Notes: a model not told the origin generated them from the letters alone. A stretch of DNA of 64,000 nucleotides from Lichenicola sp965198655 (GCA_965198655.1 OZ240668.1:3100001-3164000); one strand, 5' to 3'; shown: positions 35,695 to 44,412, counted from the stretch's first letter. A program made the numbers and translations.

Positions 35695-36692
35695 GCGCGC
35701 TGCTGGAGGTCGAGGCGCTGTCGGTGCACCTGCGCCGCGGCGATTGCGAGGCGGCGATCCTGGACCGGGTCGGGTTCAGCCTCGACGCCGGAAGCGCGCT
35801 CGGCATCGTCGGCGAGTCCGGCTGCGGCAAGTCGGTGCTGGCGCTGTCGCTGATCGGCCTGCTGCCGCCGGCGATGCGGGCTTCCGGGCATGTCCGGCTG
35901 GATGGCGAGGCGCTGCTGACCCTGCCCGAGCGGGCACTCTGCCGCCTGCGCGGCCGGCAGGTGTCCATGGTGTTCCAGGAACCGATGCGCGCCCTCAACC
36001 CGATCCGGCCGATCGGCCATCAGGTCGCGGAGGGCATGCGCCTGCACCTGCGCCTCGGCCGCGCCGAGGCGGACTCCCGCGCCCGCCTGCTGCTGGACCG
36101 GGTTGGCCTGTTCCCCTCGGCGGTGTCGCCGCAGGCGCTGCCGCATCAACTGTCCGGCGGCCAAAGGCAGCGGGTGATGATCGCGATCGCGCTGGCCTGC
36201 GACCCGGCGCTCCTGATCGCCGACGAGTTCTCGACCGCGCTCGACATGACCACCCAGGCGCAGATCCTGCACCTGCTGGCCGAGCTGGTGGCGGAGCGAC
36301 GCATGGGCCTGCTGCTGATCACCCACGACCTGGGCCTGCTCCTGGAGGTTTGCGCGCGGGCGCTGGTGCTCTACGCCGGACGCGCGGTCGAGACCGCGAC
36401 GACGCCGACGCTGTTCGCGACGCGGGCGCATCCCTACACCGAGGGCCTGTTCGCCAGCGCGCTGCACACCGGACACGCGATCCCGGGCAGCCTGCTGCCG
36501 ACCATCCCGGGCCAGGTGCCGCCGCCCTTCGCGCGGGCAGAGGGCTGCTGCTTCGCTCCCCGCTGCCCGCGCACGGCACCCGACTGCCTTCCGGCGCAGC
36601 CGCCTTTGGCGGAGGTTGGCGCCGCACCTGGGCGTAGCGGGGGGACCGGCTCCCACCAGGTCGCCTGCCTGCATCCGCTGGTCGCGGCATGA
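35691..36692 (+). CDS. Dipeptide-type ABC transporter ATP-binding protein (DppD)
   Basis: A 333-residue ABC ATPase. Walker A GESGCGKSV (about 41-49), signature LSGGQRQRVMIAIALAC, Walker B LLIADEFSTALD and switch His in LLITHDLGLLL. The C-terminal oligopeptide-ABC extension carries a Cys cluster (CCFAPRCPRTAPDC) that holds a 4Fe-4S site in some DppD proteins. Walker A has Val instead of the usual Thr/Ser after GKS (GKSVL), which is common in this subfamily. Coupled by four-base overlaps to the genes on either side. Confidence 0.93.
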   Translation: MSALLEVEALSVHLRRGDCEAAILDRVGFSLDAGSALGIVGESGCGKSVLALSLIGLLPPAMRASGHVRLDGEALLTLPERALCRLRGRQVSMVFQEPMRALNPIRPIGHQVAEGMRLHLRLGRAEADSRARLLLDRVGLFPSAVSPQALPHQLSGGQRQRVMIAIALACDPALLIADEFSTALDMTTQAQILHLLAELVAERRMGLLLITHDLGLLLEVCARALVLYAGRAVETATTPTLFATRAHPYTEGLFASALHTGHAIPGSLLPTIPGQVPPPFARAEGCCFAPRCPRTAPDCLPAQPPLAEVGAAPGRSGGTGSHQVACLHPLVAA

Positions 36693-37480
36693 GTGCTACC
36701 CTGTTGGAGGCGACCGGCCTCACCCGATCCTACGGCCACGCCGGACCCCCCGTGCTGCACGGGATCGACCTGCAGGTGGCGCCGGGCGAGACGCTCGGCA
36801 TCATCGGCGGCTCCGGCTCCGGCAAGTCGACCCTGGCGCGCATCCTGATGGGGCTGGAGCGGCCCAACTCCGGCACCGTCCGCTTCCGCGGCACCGACCT
36901 GTTCGGCCGCGACCGGAACGCCCTGCGCGCCGTCCGCACGGAGATCCAGGCGGTGTTCCAGGATCCCTACGGGTCGCTCGATCCGCGCCACCGCGTCGGC
37001 CGCACGGTGGCCGAGCCGCTGCTGGGACACCGGCTCCATCCGGCCGAGCGGGCGGACCGGGTGCGCGAAGCGCTGGAAGCGGTCGGACTGCCGGCGGATG
37101 CGGCGCAGCGCTACCCGCACGAGTTCTCCGGCGGGCAGCGCCAGCGGATTGCCATCGCCCGCGCCCTGGTGACCCGGCCGGCGCTCCTGATCGCCGACGA
37201 GCCGGTCTCGGCGCTCGACGTGTCCGTGCAGGCTCAGGTACTCAACCTGCTGCTGGAGCTGCGTCGGCGCCTGGAGCTCGCCTACGTCTTCATCAGCCAC
37301 GACCTCGGCGTAATCCGACACGTCGCGCATCGCGTGCTGGTGCTGGATGCGGGCCGTGTCGTCGAGCAGGGCCCGGCGGAGCAGGTCATGCGCGCGCCGC
37401 ACCATGCGGTGACGCGCCGGCTGATCGCGGCCCTGCCCGGCGCGCACGCGACCAGGCCCGGAAACGGTGCGCCGCCGTGA
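36689..37480 (+). CDS. Dipeptide-type ABC transporter ATP-binding protein (DppF)
   Basis: A 263-residue ABC ATPase. Walker A GGSGSGKST, Q-loop AVFQDPYGSLDPRHRVG (the DppF-type DP-SLxP motif), signature FSGGQRQRIAIARALV, Walker B LLIADEPVSALDVSVQAQ and switch His in YVFISHDLGVI. It lacks the longer C-terminal extension often found in DppF, so it is a short version. It forms the ATPase heterodimer with DppD. The stop overlaps a possible GTG start of the next gene. Confidence 0.93.
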   Translation: MSATLLEATGLTRSYGHAGPPVLHGIDLQVAPGETLGIIGGSGSGKSTLARILMGLERPNSGTVRFRGTDLFGRDRNALRAVRTEIQAVFQDPYGSLDPRHRVGRTVAEPLLGHRLHPAERADRVREALEAVGLPADAAQRYPHEFSGGQRQRIAIARALVTRPALLIADEPVSALDVSVQAQVLNLLLELRRRLELAYVFISHDLGVIRHVAHRVLVLDAGRVVEQGPAEQVMRAPHHAVTRRLIAALPGAHATRPGNGAPP

Positions 37481-37491
37481 CCGGAGCGCCG

Positions 37492-38535
37492 ATGCTGAAC
37501 CTCCTGACCGACATCCCCGGGATCCGGGTTGGCCATGCCGGCGACGAGGCGCTGCGCTCCGGCGTCACCGCGATCCTGTTCGACCGTCCGGCCATCGCCG
37601 CGGCCAGCCTGCTGGGCGGCGCGCCCGCCTCGCGCGAGGCGGCCCTGCTGGAGCTCGAGATGACGGTCGAGCGCGTCCACGCCGTGGTGCTTTCCGGAGG
37701 CTCGACCTTTGGGCTCGACGCGACGACCGGGGTGCAGGCAGCACTACGCGAGGATTTCATGGCACGGCCCATACCCGGCCTGATCCCGGTGCCGATCGTG
37801 GTGCAGGCCAGCCTGTTCGACCTCGCCAACGGCGGGAACAAGAACTGGGGCCGCTACTCGCCCTATGCCGGGCTCGGCTACGACGCCGCCCGCGCCGCCG
37901 ACACGGGATCCTTGGCACTCGGCAGCGTCGGCGCCGGCATCGGCGCCACCACCGCCTCCGTCAAGGGCGGCCTCGGCTCGGCCAGCATGACGACGCCGGA
38001 GGGTCACCTTGTGGCCGCCCTGGTCGCGGTCAATGCCGTCGGCACCGTGACGGTCGGCGACGGGCCGCATTTCTGGTCGGCGCCGTTCGAGCGGGATGCC
38101 GAGTTCGGTGGGCTGGGCCTGCCGCAGGCGCTGTCGGAGGACGCGCTGCGCCTGCGCGTCAAGCCGGCCGCCGCATGGGGCACTACCATCGGCATCGTCG
38201 CCACCGACGCCAGCCTGACCGCGCAGCAGGCCAGGCGCCTGGCGATCCTGGCGCAGGACGGGGTGGCGCGGGCGGTGCTGCCGGCGCACCTGCCGCGGGA
38301 TGGCGACACCGTGTTCGGGGTCTCGACCGGCGCCCGGACGCTGATCGGCGGCGATGCGGAGTTGTCCGGTCTGTGCCTCGCCGCCACGCTCGTCATGGCC
38401 CGCGCGGTCGCGCGTGGCGTCTACGAGGCGCGTTCGCAGGGAAGGCCCGGCGAGCAGCGCTGCTGGCACCGCCGCTTCGGGACAGCAGATCTCGGCGATG
38501 CCCCTGCCTCATACGGACCATCCCATGCGCCCTGA
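37492..38535 (+). CDS. P1 family (DmpA/NylC-like) N-terminal nucleophile hydrolase
   Basis: A 347-residue member of the P1/DmpA family, self-cleaving hydrolases that act on N-terminal amino acids, beta-peptides or nylon oligomers. Key residues fit the NylC active site: Lys158 (SVKGGLGSAS), Asn181 (AVNAVG), Thr231 as the expected self-cleavage nucleophile (AAAWGTTIGIVATDA) and Asp270/Asp272 (RDGDTVF). Thr231 to Asp270/272 spacing (39/41) equals that recalled for NylC Thr267 to Asp306/308. DmpA and BapA use Ser instead. The cleavage bond here would be Gly230-Thr231. ATG 37492 has GGAG upstream; GTG 37477, overlapping the DppF stop, is the alternative. It likely cleaves the imported amide. Confidence 0.88.
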   Translation: MLNLLTDIPGIRVGHAGDEALRSGVTAILFDRPAIAAASLLGGAPASREAALLELEMTVERVHAVVLSGGSTFGLDATTGVQAALREDFMARPIPGLIPVPIVVQASLFDLANGGNKNWGRYSPYAGLGYDAARAADTGSLALGSVGAGIGATTASVKGGLGSASMTTPEGHLVAALVAVNAVGTVTVGDGPHFWSAPFERDAEFGGLGLPQALSEDALRLRVKPAAAWGTTIGIVATDASLTAQQARRLAILAQDGVARAVLPAHLPRDGDTVFGVSTGARTLIGGDAELSGLCLAATLVMARAVARGVYEARSQGRPGEQRCWHRRFGTADLGDAPASYGPSHAP

Positions 38536-39361
38536 GCTCGGCGGCACCCTCGAGCAGATCCGCCCCGGCCGTCACCTGCACGTGGCGCGTCGGGACCTCG
38601 GCGCGGACATCACGCTGTTCCTCGTGCACGGCGGCGGTGGCAACAAGGAACAATGGCGGTATCAGTGGCGTGCGCTGGATGATTTCGGCTGCAACCTGGT
38701 GGCCTGGGACGCGGTTGGTCACGGCCGGAGCCCGCGCCTGGATGATCCCGCCGCCTATGACGGCGCGGAGCTGGTCGCCGACGCGCGCGCGGTTCTCGAC
38801 CGCTATCGGACCGCCCATACCGTTCTCGTCGCCCATTCCTATGGAGCCCGGGTGGCGCTGGCCCTGCTGTTGCAGGGTGTCCCGGTCGACGGGCTGTTGC
38901 TGATTGGGCCCGCACCCCTGGGCCAGCTATCCGGACGTCGCCTGGTCGGCGGCCTGCTCGGACGGCTGCCGTTGCCGCTGCTGGAGTTGGCGCGGCCGCT
39001 GCTCGCGCGCGGCTTCCGCAGGCGTGCCTGGCATCCGGACGCCGATCCCGACCTAGTCCGCGCCGAGCAACACGCCACCCGAGGCAACCGTTTGTCCATG
39101 ATGCAGGCGCTGCTGTCGTCCGCGCCGCCCGTCGATCTCGACCGCCTGGCAGGGCTGCGTCTGCCGATCGTGGTGCTGGCCGGGGAGCAGGACGGGATCG
39201 TGCCGCCGGACGCGGTTGCCAGCCTGGCGGCGCTGCTGCCCGGCGCCGAGCTGCGCCCGGTTGCGCGATGCGGTCATCAGATCATGCTGGAGCGGCCGGA
39301 CGACACCACCCAGGCGATCAGGGACATCGTGCGAATGGTTGAAGGGAGCTCGGTCGCATGA
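38498..39361 (+). CDS. Alpha/beta hydrolase
   Basis: A 287-residue alpha/beta-fold hydrolase. It has oxyanion-side FLVHGGGGNKEQW, nucleophile elbow VAHSYGARVAL (G-x-S-x-G variant with Ala/His before Ser), acid in LAGEQDGIVPPDA and catalytic His in RCGHQIMLERPD. Two starts are possible: 38498 and 38525; both overlap the preceding gene and the position is uncertain. It is followed by a four-base overlap with the TPR gene. It may hydrolyse an ester or amide of the same imported compound; the true substrate is unknown. Confidence 0.85.
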   Translation: MPLPHTDHPMRPELGGTLEQIRPGRHLHVARRDLGADITLFLVHGGGGNKEQWRYQWRALDDFGCNLVAWDAVGHGRSPRLDDPAAYDGAELVADARAVLDRYRTAHTVLVAHSYGARVALALLLQGVPVDGLLLIGPAPLGQLSGRRLVGGLLGRLPLPLLELARPLLARGFRRRAWHPDADPDLVRAEQHATRGNRLSMMQALLSSAPPVDLDRLAGLRLPIVVLAGEQDGIVPPDAVASLAALLPGAELRPVARCGHQIMLERPDDTTQAIRDIVRMVEGSSVA

Positions 39362-40722
39362 AACGGGACTGTTTCGGCAATGGTCTGGCCGCGACCGACG
39401 CGGGAACGGTAGCGGCGATCGACGACTTCGCGCTCGGCCTGCTCGGCTACGGCAAGGAGATCGTCAACATCCTCGGTGCGGCCGACCGGGATCCGGACTG
39501 CCTGGCGAACGCCTATGCCGGCCTGCTGTGGATGCTGTCGGAAACCGGCGCGGTGCCGGACGACGCGCGCCGCTACCACCGTCGCGCCCAGGACGCCAGC
39601 GGCGGCGCCAGCGAGCGGGAGCGCGCCGTGGTCTCGGTGCTGCACCGGTGGATCCTGGACGACCTGCCGGGCTCGATCGCGGTGATCGAGGAGATCCTGG
39701 CGGCGCATCCGCGCGACCTGGTGATGCTCAAGCTGCACCAGTATCACGACTTCAACAGCGGCGACTTCGCCGGGATGCTGCGCGTGGCGCTGGCGAGCCT
39801 GGCGGCCGCGCCGGAGGTCGGGTTCGTGCACGGCATGGCCGCGTTCGGCTACGAGCAGTGCCACCTGCTGGATCATGCCGAACGGGAAGCGCGCACGGCG
39901 CTGTTCCTGGGTCACGATCCATGGGCGCAGCACGCGCTGGCGCACGTGATGCTGACGCAGGGGCGGATCGAGGAGGGTGCGCGGTTCCTGGAGTCGATGC
40001 GGGGCGGCTGGGATGGCCTGACCTCCTTCATGTACACGCACCAATGGTGGCACCTGGCGCTGTTCTACCTGAGCCAGGGCCGCAACGACGAAGCGTTGTC
40101 CGCCTATGACGACCATTGCTGGTCCATGCAGCGCGACTTCTCCCAGGACCAGATCGGCGCGGTATCGCTGCTGGCCCGGTTCGAGTTCGTCGGCCTCGAC
40201 GTCGGCGCGCGCTGGCGGGACGTGGGCTTCTACCTCGCTGCTCGCGCGGGAGACGTCGCCAACCCTTTCCTGTCGCTGCAATACCTCTACGGCCTGGCGC
40301 GGGCTGCCCGTCCGGAGGCCGGCCGTCTGCTGCAGGCGATCCGCGACGCGGCAGGCGGCGATGCGTCCCGCAACGTGGTCTGGCGGGAGCTGGCGCTGCC
40401 GGTGGCCGAAGGGCTGGTGGCGCACGCGGAGGGCGATCCGGAGACAGCGCTCCGCTTCCTGGAGTCGCCGCTCGGCCGTCTTGCCGAGATCGGCGGAAGC
40501 CACGCCCAGCGCGACCTGTTCGAGCAGATCCTGCTCGACTGCCTGTTGAAGACCAAGCGCTTGTCGCGGGCCCAGCAGTTGCTTGAACTCCGGCGCGGCT
40601 ACGATCCGAACGGCGTGCCGCTCAACCGCATCCTGGCGAACGTCTACGACGGGCTGGGATTGCCGACGCTCGCCGCGGAAGCGCGTGCCCGGGCTGATGC
40701 GACCGCGACGACGATCCGATGA
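39358..40722 (+). CDS. TTC38-like tetratricopeptide repeat protein
   Basis: A 454-residue soluble helical-repeat protein resembling the TTC38 family of bacteria and animals. The characteristic core HALAHVMLTQGRIEEGARFL is followed by MYTHQWWHLALFYLSQGRND, which is diagnostic for this group. Earlier repeats include VIEEILAAHPRDLVMLKLHQ. No signal peptide or catalytic motif is visible. Function of the family is unknown. It sits inside a catabolic operon, overlapping the hydrolase gene by four bases, which suggests a direct role (scaffold, sensor or unrecognised enzyme). Confidence 0.8.
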   Translation: MKRDCFGNGLAATDAGTVAAIDDFALGLLGYGKEIVNILGAADRDPDCLANAYAGLLWMLSETGAVPDDARRYHRRAQDASGGASERERAVVSVLHRWILDDLPGSIAVIEEILAAHPRDLVMLKLHQYHDFNSGDFAGMLRVALASLAAAPEVGFVHGMAAFGYEQCHLLDHAEREARTALFLGHDPWAQHALAHVMLTQGRIEEGARFLESMRGGWDGLTSFMYTHQWWHLALFYLSQGRNDEALSAYDDHCWSMQRDFSQDQIGAVSLLARFEFVGLDVGARWRDVGFYLAARAGDVANPFLSLQYLYGLARAARPEAGRLLQAIRDAAGGDASRNVVWRELALPVAEGLVAHAEGDPETALRFLESPLGRLAEIGGSHAQRDLFEQILLDCLLKTKRLSRAQQLLELRRGYDPNGVPLNRILANVYDGLGLPTLAAEARARADATATTIR

Positions 40723-40828
40723 CAGCCATCCGGGTGAGGTCTGGCCCGCTGGCCGTTGCCAGAGCGTCCACGCCCGCCAGGGCGGTGGGCGAACCGTCCC
40801 GATCAAGATGCCTTCGCAGGAGTTCCGC

Positions 40829-42154
40829 ATGAGCATGGTCCAATCGGCACCGAACGACCTCGACGCGCTGTGGATGCCCTACACCGCCAATCAGACCTTC
40901 AAGCAGGCGCCGAGACTGCTCGCCCGGGCGGAAGGCATGATGTACTGGACGCCGGAGGGACGCGAGGTGCTCGACGGCACCGCCGGCTTGTGGTGCGTGA
41001 ACGCGGGTCATGGTCGCAGGCCGATCGTCGAGGCGATCCAGCGGACGGCGGCCGACATGGACTTCGCGCCGAGCTTCCAGATGGGACACCCGCTCATGTT
41101 CCAGGCGGCGTCGCGCCTGGCACAGGTGACGCCGCCCGGGCTGGACCGGATCTTCTTCACCAACTCCGGCAGCGAGAGCGCCGACACCGCGCTGAAGATC
41201 GCCCTGGCCTATCATCGCGCACGCGGCCAGGGGCAACGGATCAAGCTGATCGGCCGGGAACGCGGCTACCATGGGGTTAACTTCGGCGGGTTGTCGGTCG
41301 GCGGCATCGGCGCGAACAAGCGCCAGTTCGGCCCGCTGCTCGGCAACGTCGACCACCTGCCCCACACCCATCTCGCAGACAACCTGTTCACCCATGGCCA
41401 GCCCGAACACGGGGCCGACAAGGCCGACGCGCTGGAAGACCTGGTGCAGCTCCACGGACCGGACAGCATCGCAGCCGTCATCGTCGAGCCGGTCGCGGGA
41501 TCGACCGGCGTCCTGGTGCCGCCGAAAGGCTATCTGGAGCGGCTCCGCGCGCTGTGCACGAAGCACGGCATCCTGCTGATCCTCGACGAGGTGATCACCG
41601 GGTTCGGCCGCATGGGGACGAACTTCGCCGCCGACCGTTACGGGGTTCTGCCGGACCTGCTGACCATGGCCAAGGGGCTGACCAACGCCGCGGTGCCGAT
41701 GGGAGCGGTGGCGGCCACCAGCGAGATCTATGCGACGGTGACCGAGAGCGCGCCCACCGGGATCGAGCTGTTCCACGGCTACACCTATTCCGGGCATCCG
41801 CTGGCCTGTGCGGCGGCCATCGCGACCATGGACATACACCGCGACGAGGCGCTGTCTGCGCGCGTGCGAGCCATCGAGCCTGTATGGCAGGAGGCGGTGC
41901 ACTCGCTGCGTGACCGGGCGAACGTCGTCGACATACGCAACGCCGGGCTGATCGCCGGGATCGAGCTGCGGCCTCGTCACGGCAAGCCCACGGAGCGGGC
42001 GGGACGGATCATGCAGCGCTGCTTCGAGGCGGGGCTGCTCATTCGCACCACCGGCGACATCATCGCCCTGTCTCCGCCCTTGATCATCGAGAACGGGCAC
42101 ATCGATCGCATCGTGACTACGCTGGGCGAGGCGATCACGGCAGAGGCCGCATGA
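40829..42154 (+). CDS. Class III omega-amino acid:pyruvate aminotransferase
   Basis: A 441-residue PLP aminotransferase of the class III / beta-alanine:pyruvate type. It starts LDALWMPYTANQTFKQAPRL, typical for omega-amino acid:pyruvate transaminase, with ILLILDEVITGFGRMGTNFA holding the PLP-ring Asp and LLTMAKGLTNAAVPMGAV holding the Schiff-base Lys. AGGAG precedes the ATG at 40829. It would move the terminal amino group of a beta-, gamma- or omega-amino acid to pyruvate, giving a semialdehyde and alanine. As the last gene of the cluster it is the expected step after amide hydrolysis. A 106-base gap separates it from the TPR gene. Confidence 0.92.
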   Translation: MSMVQSAPNDLDALWMPYTANQTFKQAPRLLARAEGMMYWTPEGREVLDGTAGLWCVNAGHGRRPIVEAIQRTAADMDFAPSFQMGHPLMFQAASRLAQVTPPGLDRIFFTNSGSESADTALKIALAYHRARGQGQRIKLIGRERGYHGVNFGGLSVGGIGANKRQFGPLLGNVDHLPHTHLADNLFTHGQPEHGADKADALEDLVQLHGPDSIAAVIVEPVAGSTGVLVPPKGYLERLRALCTKHGILLILDEVITGFGRMGTNFAADRYGVLPDLLTMAKGLTNAAVPMGAVAATSEIYATVTESAPTGIELFHGYTYSGHPLACAAAIATMDIHRDEALSARVRAIEPVWQEAVHSLRDRANVVDIRNAGLIAGIELRPRHGKPTERAGRIMQRCFEAGLLIRTTGDIIALSPPLIIENGHIDRIVTTLGEAITAEAA

Positions 42155-42194
42155 CGGATGTTAGGACTTTCTGATTGAACGGCATGCCTGCAAC

Positions 42195-42207
42195 GTAGCC
42201 AGGCTAC
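42195..42207. terminator. Small perfect hairpin after the aminotransferase gene
   Basis: GTAGCC-A-GGCTAC, a six-base perfect inverted repeat with one central base, 40 bases after the aminotransferase stop. It may be part of a terminator or a binding site; no T-run follows. Confidence 0.3.
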
Positions 42208-42393
42208 TTCGGTCAGGCTAACCCGCCACCTCCATGCACCAACGTCGTCGCGAACCGGTCTTCATGTCCTGATGATCGGTTCCCGGACAGGTTGTTCTGC
42301 TCCGGCTTGCCCGCCGCGGCGTCATCGAACCTTCATTGCAAACCCGCGCAAGGACAATTGGCTCCTTGATCACCCGCCGGTAGATCGTCGGCG

Positions 42394-43378
42394 ATGGGAT
42401 CGCGACAGCAATCGTTCCGAAGACGGATGCTCGCCTCCATCCTGGTCGCCGGCGTGACCACGTCCGCGTCGGCTCAAGGATCGTGGCTGAGCGACCATGA
42501 GCACCTTGAACTCGAGCAGTCGTTCGTCCTGTTCCGTCATGGGCTCCGTTTGCTGCTGAACGGCGAAGCCGCGACATCCCAGTTCATGCAGGCTTCCATG
42601 CCCGCGTGGAACGAGCCGCCCGGAGACCTGACCGAACATGGCGGCGAGGCGGCGAAGTTGCTGGGCCGCTACCTGCGCAGCGACTATGCGTCGCTCGGCC
42701 TGCTTCCTGCCGCAGGATGTCCATCGCGAGCGGCGATCGACGTCTACAGCAACTCTGCCGAAAGGACGATCGCGACGGCAAAGGCCATGACAGACGGGCT
42801 AGCGCCGGGCTGCGGGCTCCGCCTACGGCACCGGCCGGAGGGACAACTGGAGCCCGTCTTTGCACCTATGGAGGCCGAGGCGGCCGGCTTCGACGCTGCT
42901 GCCGCGGTGCGCGCGATCACCTCCTCGATCGGCGGCCTCGACCGCCTGATCAATCCGTATGTAGCCGAGTTCCGGGTGATGGAGCGTGTGCTCGGCTGCG
43001 CGGCGGCAACGAGGCCCTGCGATATCGCCGGGATGCGTTCCATGCTGGAAGCGACTGGTGACGGACACTCCCTCGTGCTCGGCGGACCGATCGCCGTCGC
43101 CTCCGGGACCGCGGAGGTCTTCCTGCTGCAATACATGCAGGAGCTGCCGACGGGTCAGGTCGCTTAGGGCCGGGCCGATGCCGCTGCACTTGCCCGCATG
43201 TCCGTGCTGCACTCCCTGCTGTTCGACGTCATGGCAAGACCGCGGCTGATGTCGACACTCATATCCGCGCTGTTGCGCGCCCTCGTCTTGCTGGCACTGC
43301 GCCATCCGACGGCACGGCTCACGATGCTGGTGGGTCACGACGACAACACCGCCGGTCTGGCGTCCTGGTTCGGACTTA
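42394..43378 (+). pseudogene. Histidine acid phosphatase (phytase/AppA-like), broken
   Basis: A periplasmic histidine acid phosphatase: signal peptide SILVAGVTTSASAQ, then FVLFRHGLRLLL (the RHGxRxP motif with the Pro lost), IDVYSNSAERTIATAKAM and, near the end, TMLVGHDDNTAGLASWFGL (the HD proton-donor motif). The frame is interrupted by TAG at 43165-43167, most likely a changed TGG (Trp) codon, after GQVA. The same frame then continues GRADAAALARMSVLHSLLFD without further error to about 43378, where the IS5-type remnant begins and the C-terminus is lost. Both lesions make a functional product unlikely. Confidence 0.75.
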
Positions 43379-44116
43379 GAGCTTCTAACAGAACCGCCTG
43401 ATCTGGTTGAGGCATACGAGGGCGCAGCCGAGCCTGGTGAAGGCGAGGAAGATGTCGGCTTTGCGTTCGTAGCGTATGACGAGGCGGCGGAAGCGGTTCA
43501 ACCAGGCGTGGATGCGCTCGACCACCCAGCGTTGGCGCCCTAGGCGTCGGCGAGGTCGACCTCTTCTGCCGCTGCCGATGGCGGGGACGGCATCGAGCGT
43601 TGGCACCGGCATCCGACTGTCGTGCTGGTTGGCCGGACCGACCAGCACGTCAGACGGCGTGCCCCGGGCGTCGACGATCAGGTGGCGCTTGACGCCCGGC
43701 CTGCCGCGGTCCGTCGGGTTGGGTCCTGTTCCAAGGCTCCCTTCTGGCGGCGACGGACGCGCTGTCGAGCGCCGCCCGGCGCCAGTCGATCTGCCCCGCA
43801 GCCTGCATTCGTTCCAGCAGCATCCGGTGCAGTGCCGCCTACACCCTGGCCTGGTGCCAGTCGCGCAACCGCCGCCAGCAGCTCATGGCCGAGCCGCATC
43901 CCATCTCGGCTGGAAGCATCTCCACGCCAGGCCGGACCGCAGCACGAACAAGATGCCGGTCAGCGCCGCACGGTCCGGCAGGCGTGGCCGTCCGCCTTTC
44001 GGCTTCGGCGGCTCAGGCGGCAACAGCGGCGCGATCGCCGCCCATAGATCGTCCGGAACAAGGGGCTGGCCATGCCACATGGAACGCATCAAATCCGGTT
44101 TCGTTAGCCGTTCTAA
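43376..44116 (-). mobile_element. Decayed IS5-family insertion sequence
   Basis: Bounded by imperfect 21-base inverted repeats, 43376-43396 and 44096-44116, matching at 16 of 21 positions. Inside is one reverse-strand transposase in pieces. The length of about 740 bases is shorter than a complete element of this type because an internal part is missing. The left end abuts the phytase pseudogene, which it truncates. No clear target-site duplication was seen. Confidence 0.7.
43385..44092 (-). pseudogene. IS5-family transposase, frameshifted and internally deleted
   Basis: The N-terminal piece at 44092-43883 reads LVPDDLWAAIAPLLPPEPPK and GILFVLRSGLAWR, the usual start of IS5/IS1031-like transposases. 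The middle lies in other frames (WRRLRDWHQARV; GPNPTDRGRPGVKRHLIVD). The last piece, 43648-43385, ends QRWVVERIHAWLNRFRRLVI and ALVCLNQIRRFC. Between GRRGRPRRR and LGRQRWVVERI about 30-40 family residues, including an expected catalytic region, are missing. Several frameshifts and this deletion mean it cannot be active. Confidence 0.8.
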
Positions 44117-44218
44117 GGCTGGGCCAGCTTGGACTAGCTGCGACGGCGCGCGCTGTAGGCAGCATGATCCCCATGAACTGCGGACGAGCCACCAAACCAG
44201 GTTATCCCATGTCGGGCC

Positions 44219-44232
44219 TAGGTAGTTTCCGA
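44219..44232 (+). promoter_or_regulatory. Copy 1 of the TAGGTAGTTTCCGA motif
   Basis: TAGGTAGTTTCCGA, in the region before the PRC-barrel gene (269 bases upstream of its start), just after the IS remnant. One of six near-identical sites in this block. Sites 1-4 and 6 precede genes; the shared form suggests one DNA-binding regulator. Confidence 0.5.
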
Positions 44233-44334
44233 CGCTGCCGAGGGCGCTGCCGAGGTGCCATCCTTTTGTAGAGTGCCTAGACAGCTCGAATACCTGATTG
44301 TGACCAGTTGGTTGATGCCGGCTTGGAATTCCGG

Positions 44335-44412
44335 CAACGGTAAGTTGGAAGCGATCACGATCGCATACGAGCCGCTTTGGGCGATCGGCAGCGGCTATCT
44401 GCCCACATCGGC
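44335..44412 (+). pseudogene. Triosephosphate isomerase fragment
   Basis: One forward frame reads AITIAYEPLWAIGSGYLPT. This matches the highly conserved catalytic-loop region of triosephosphate isomerase (AYEPVWAIGTGxxPT, with the catalytic Glu). Nothing else of the 250-residue enzyme is left on either side, and the matching segment is about 25 codons. It is a relic of a tpiA copy that once preceded the phosphoketolase/aldolase block. Confidence 0.6.
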
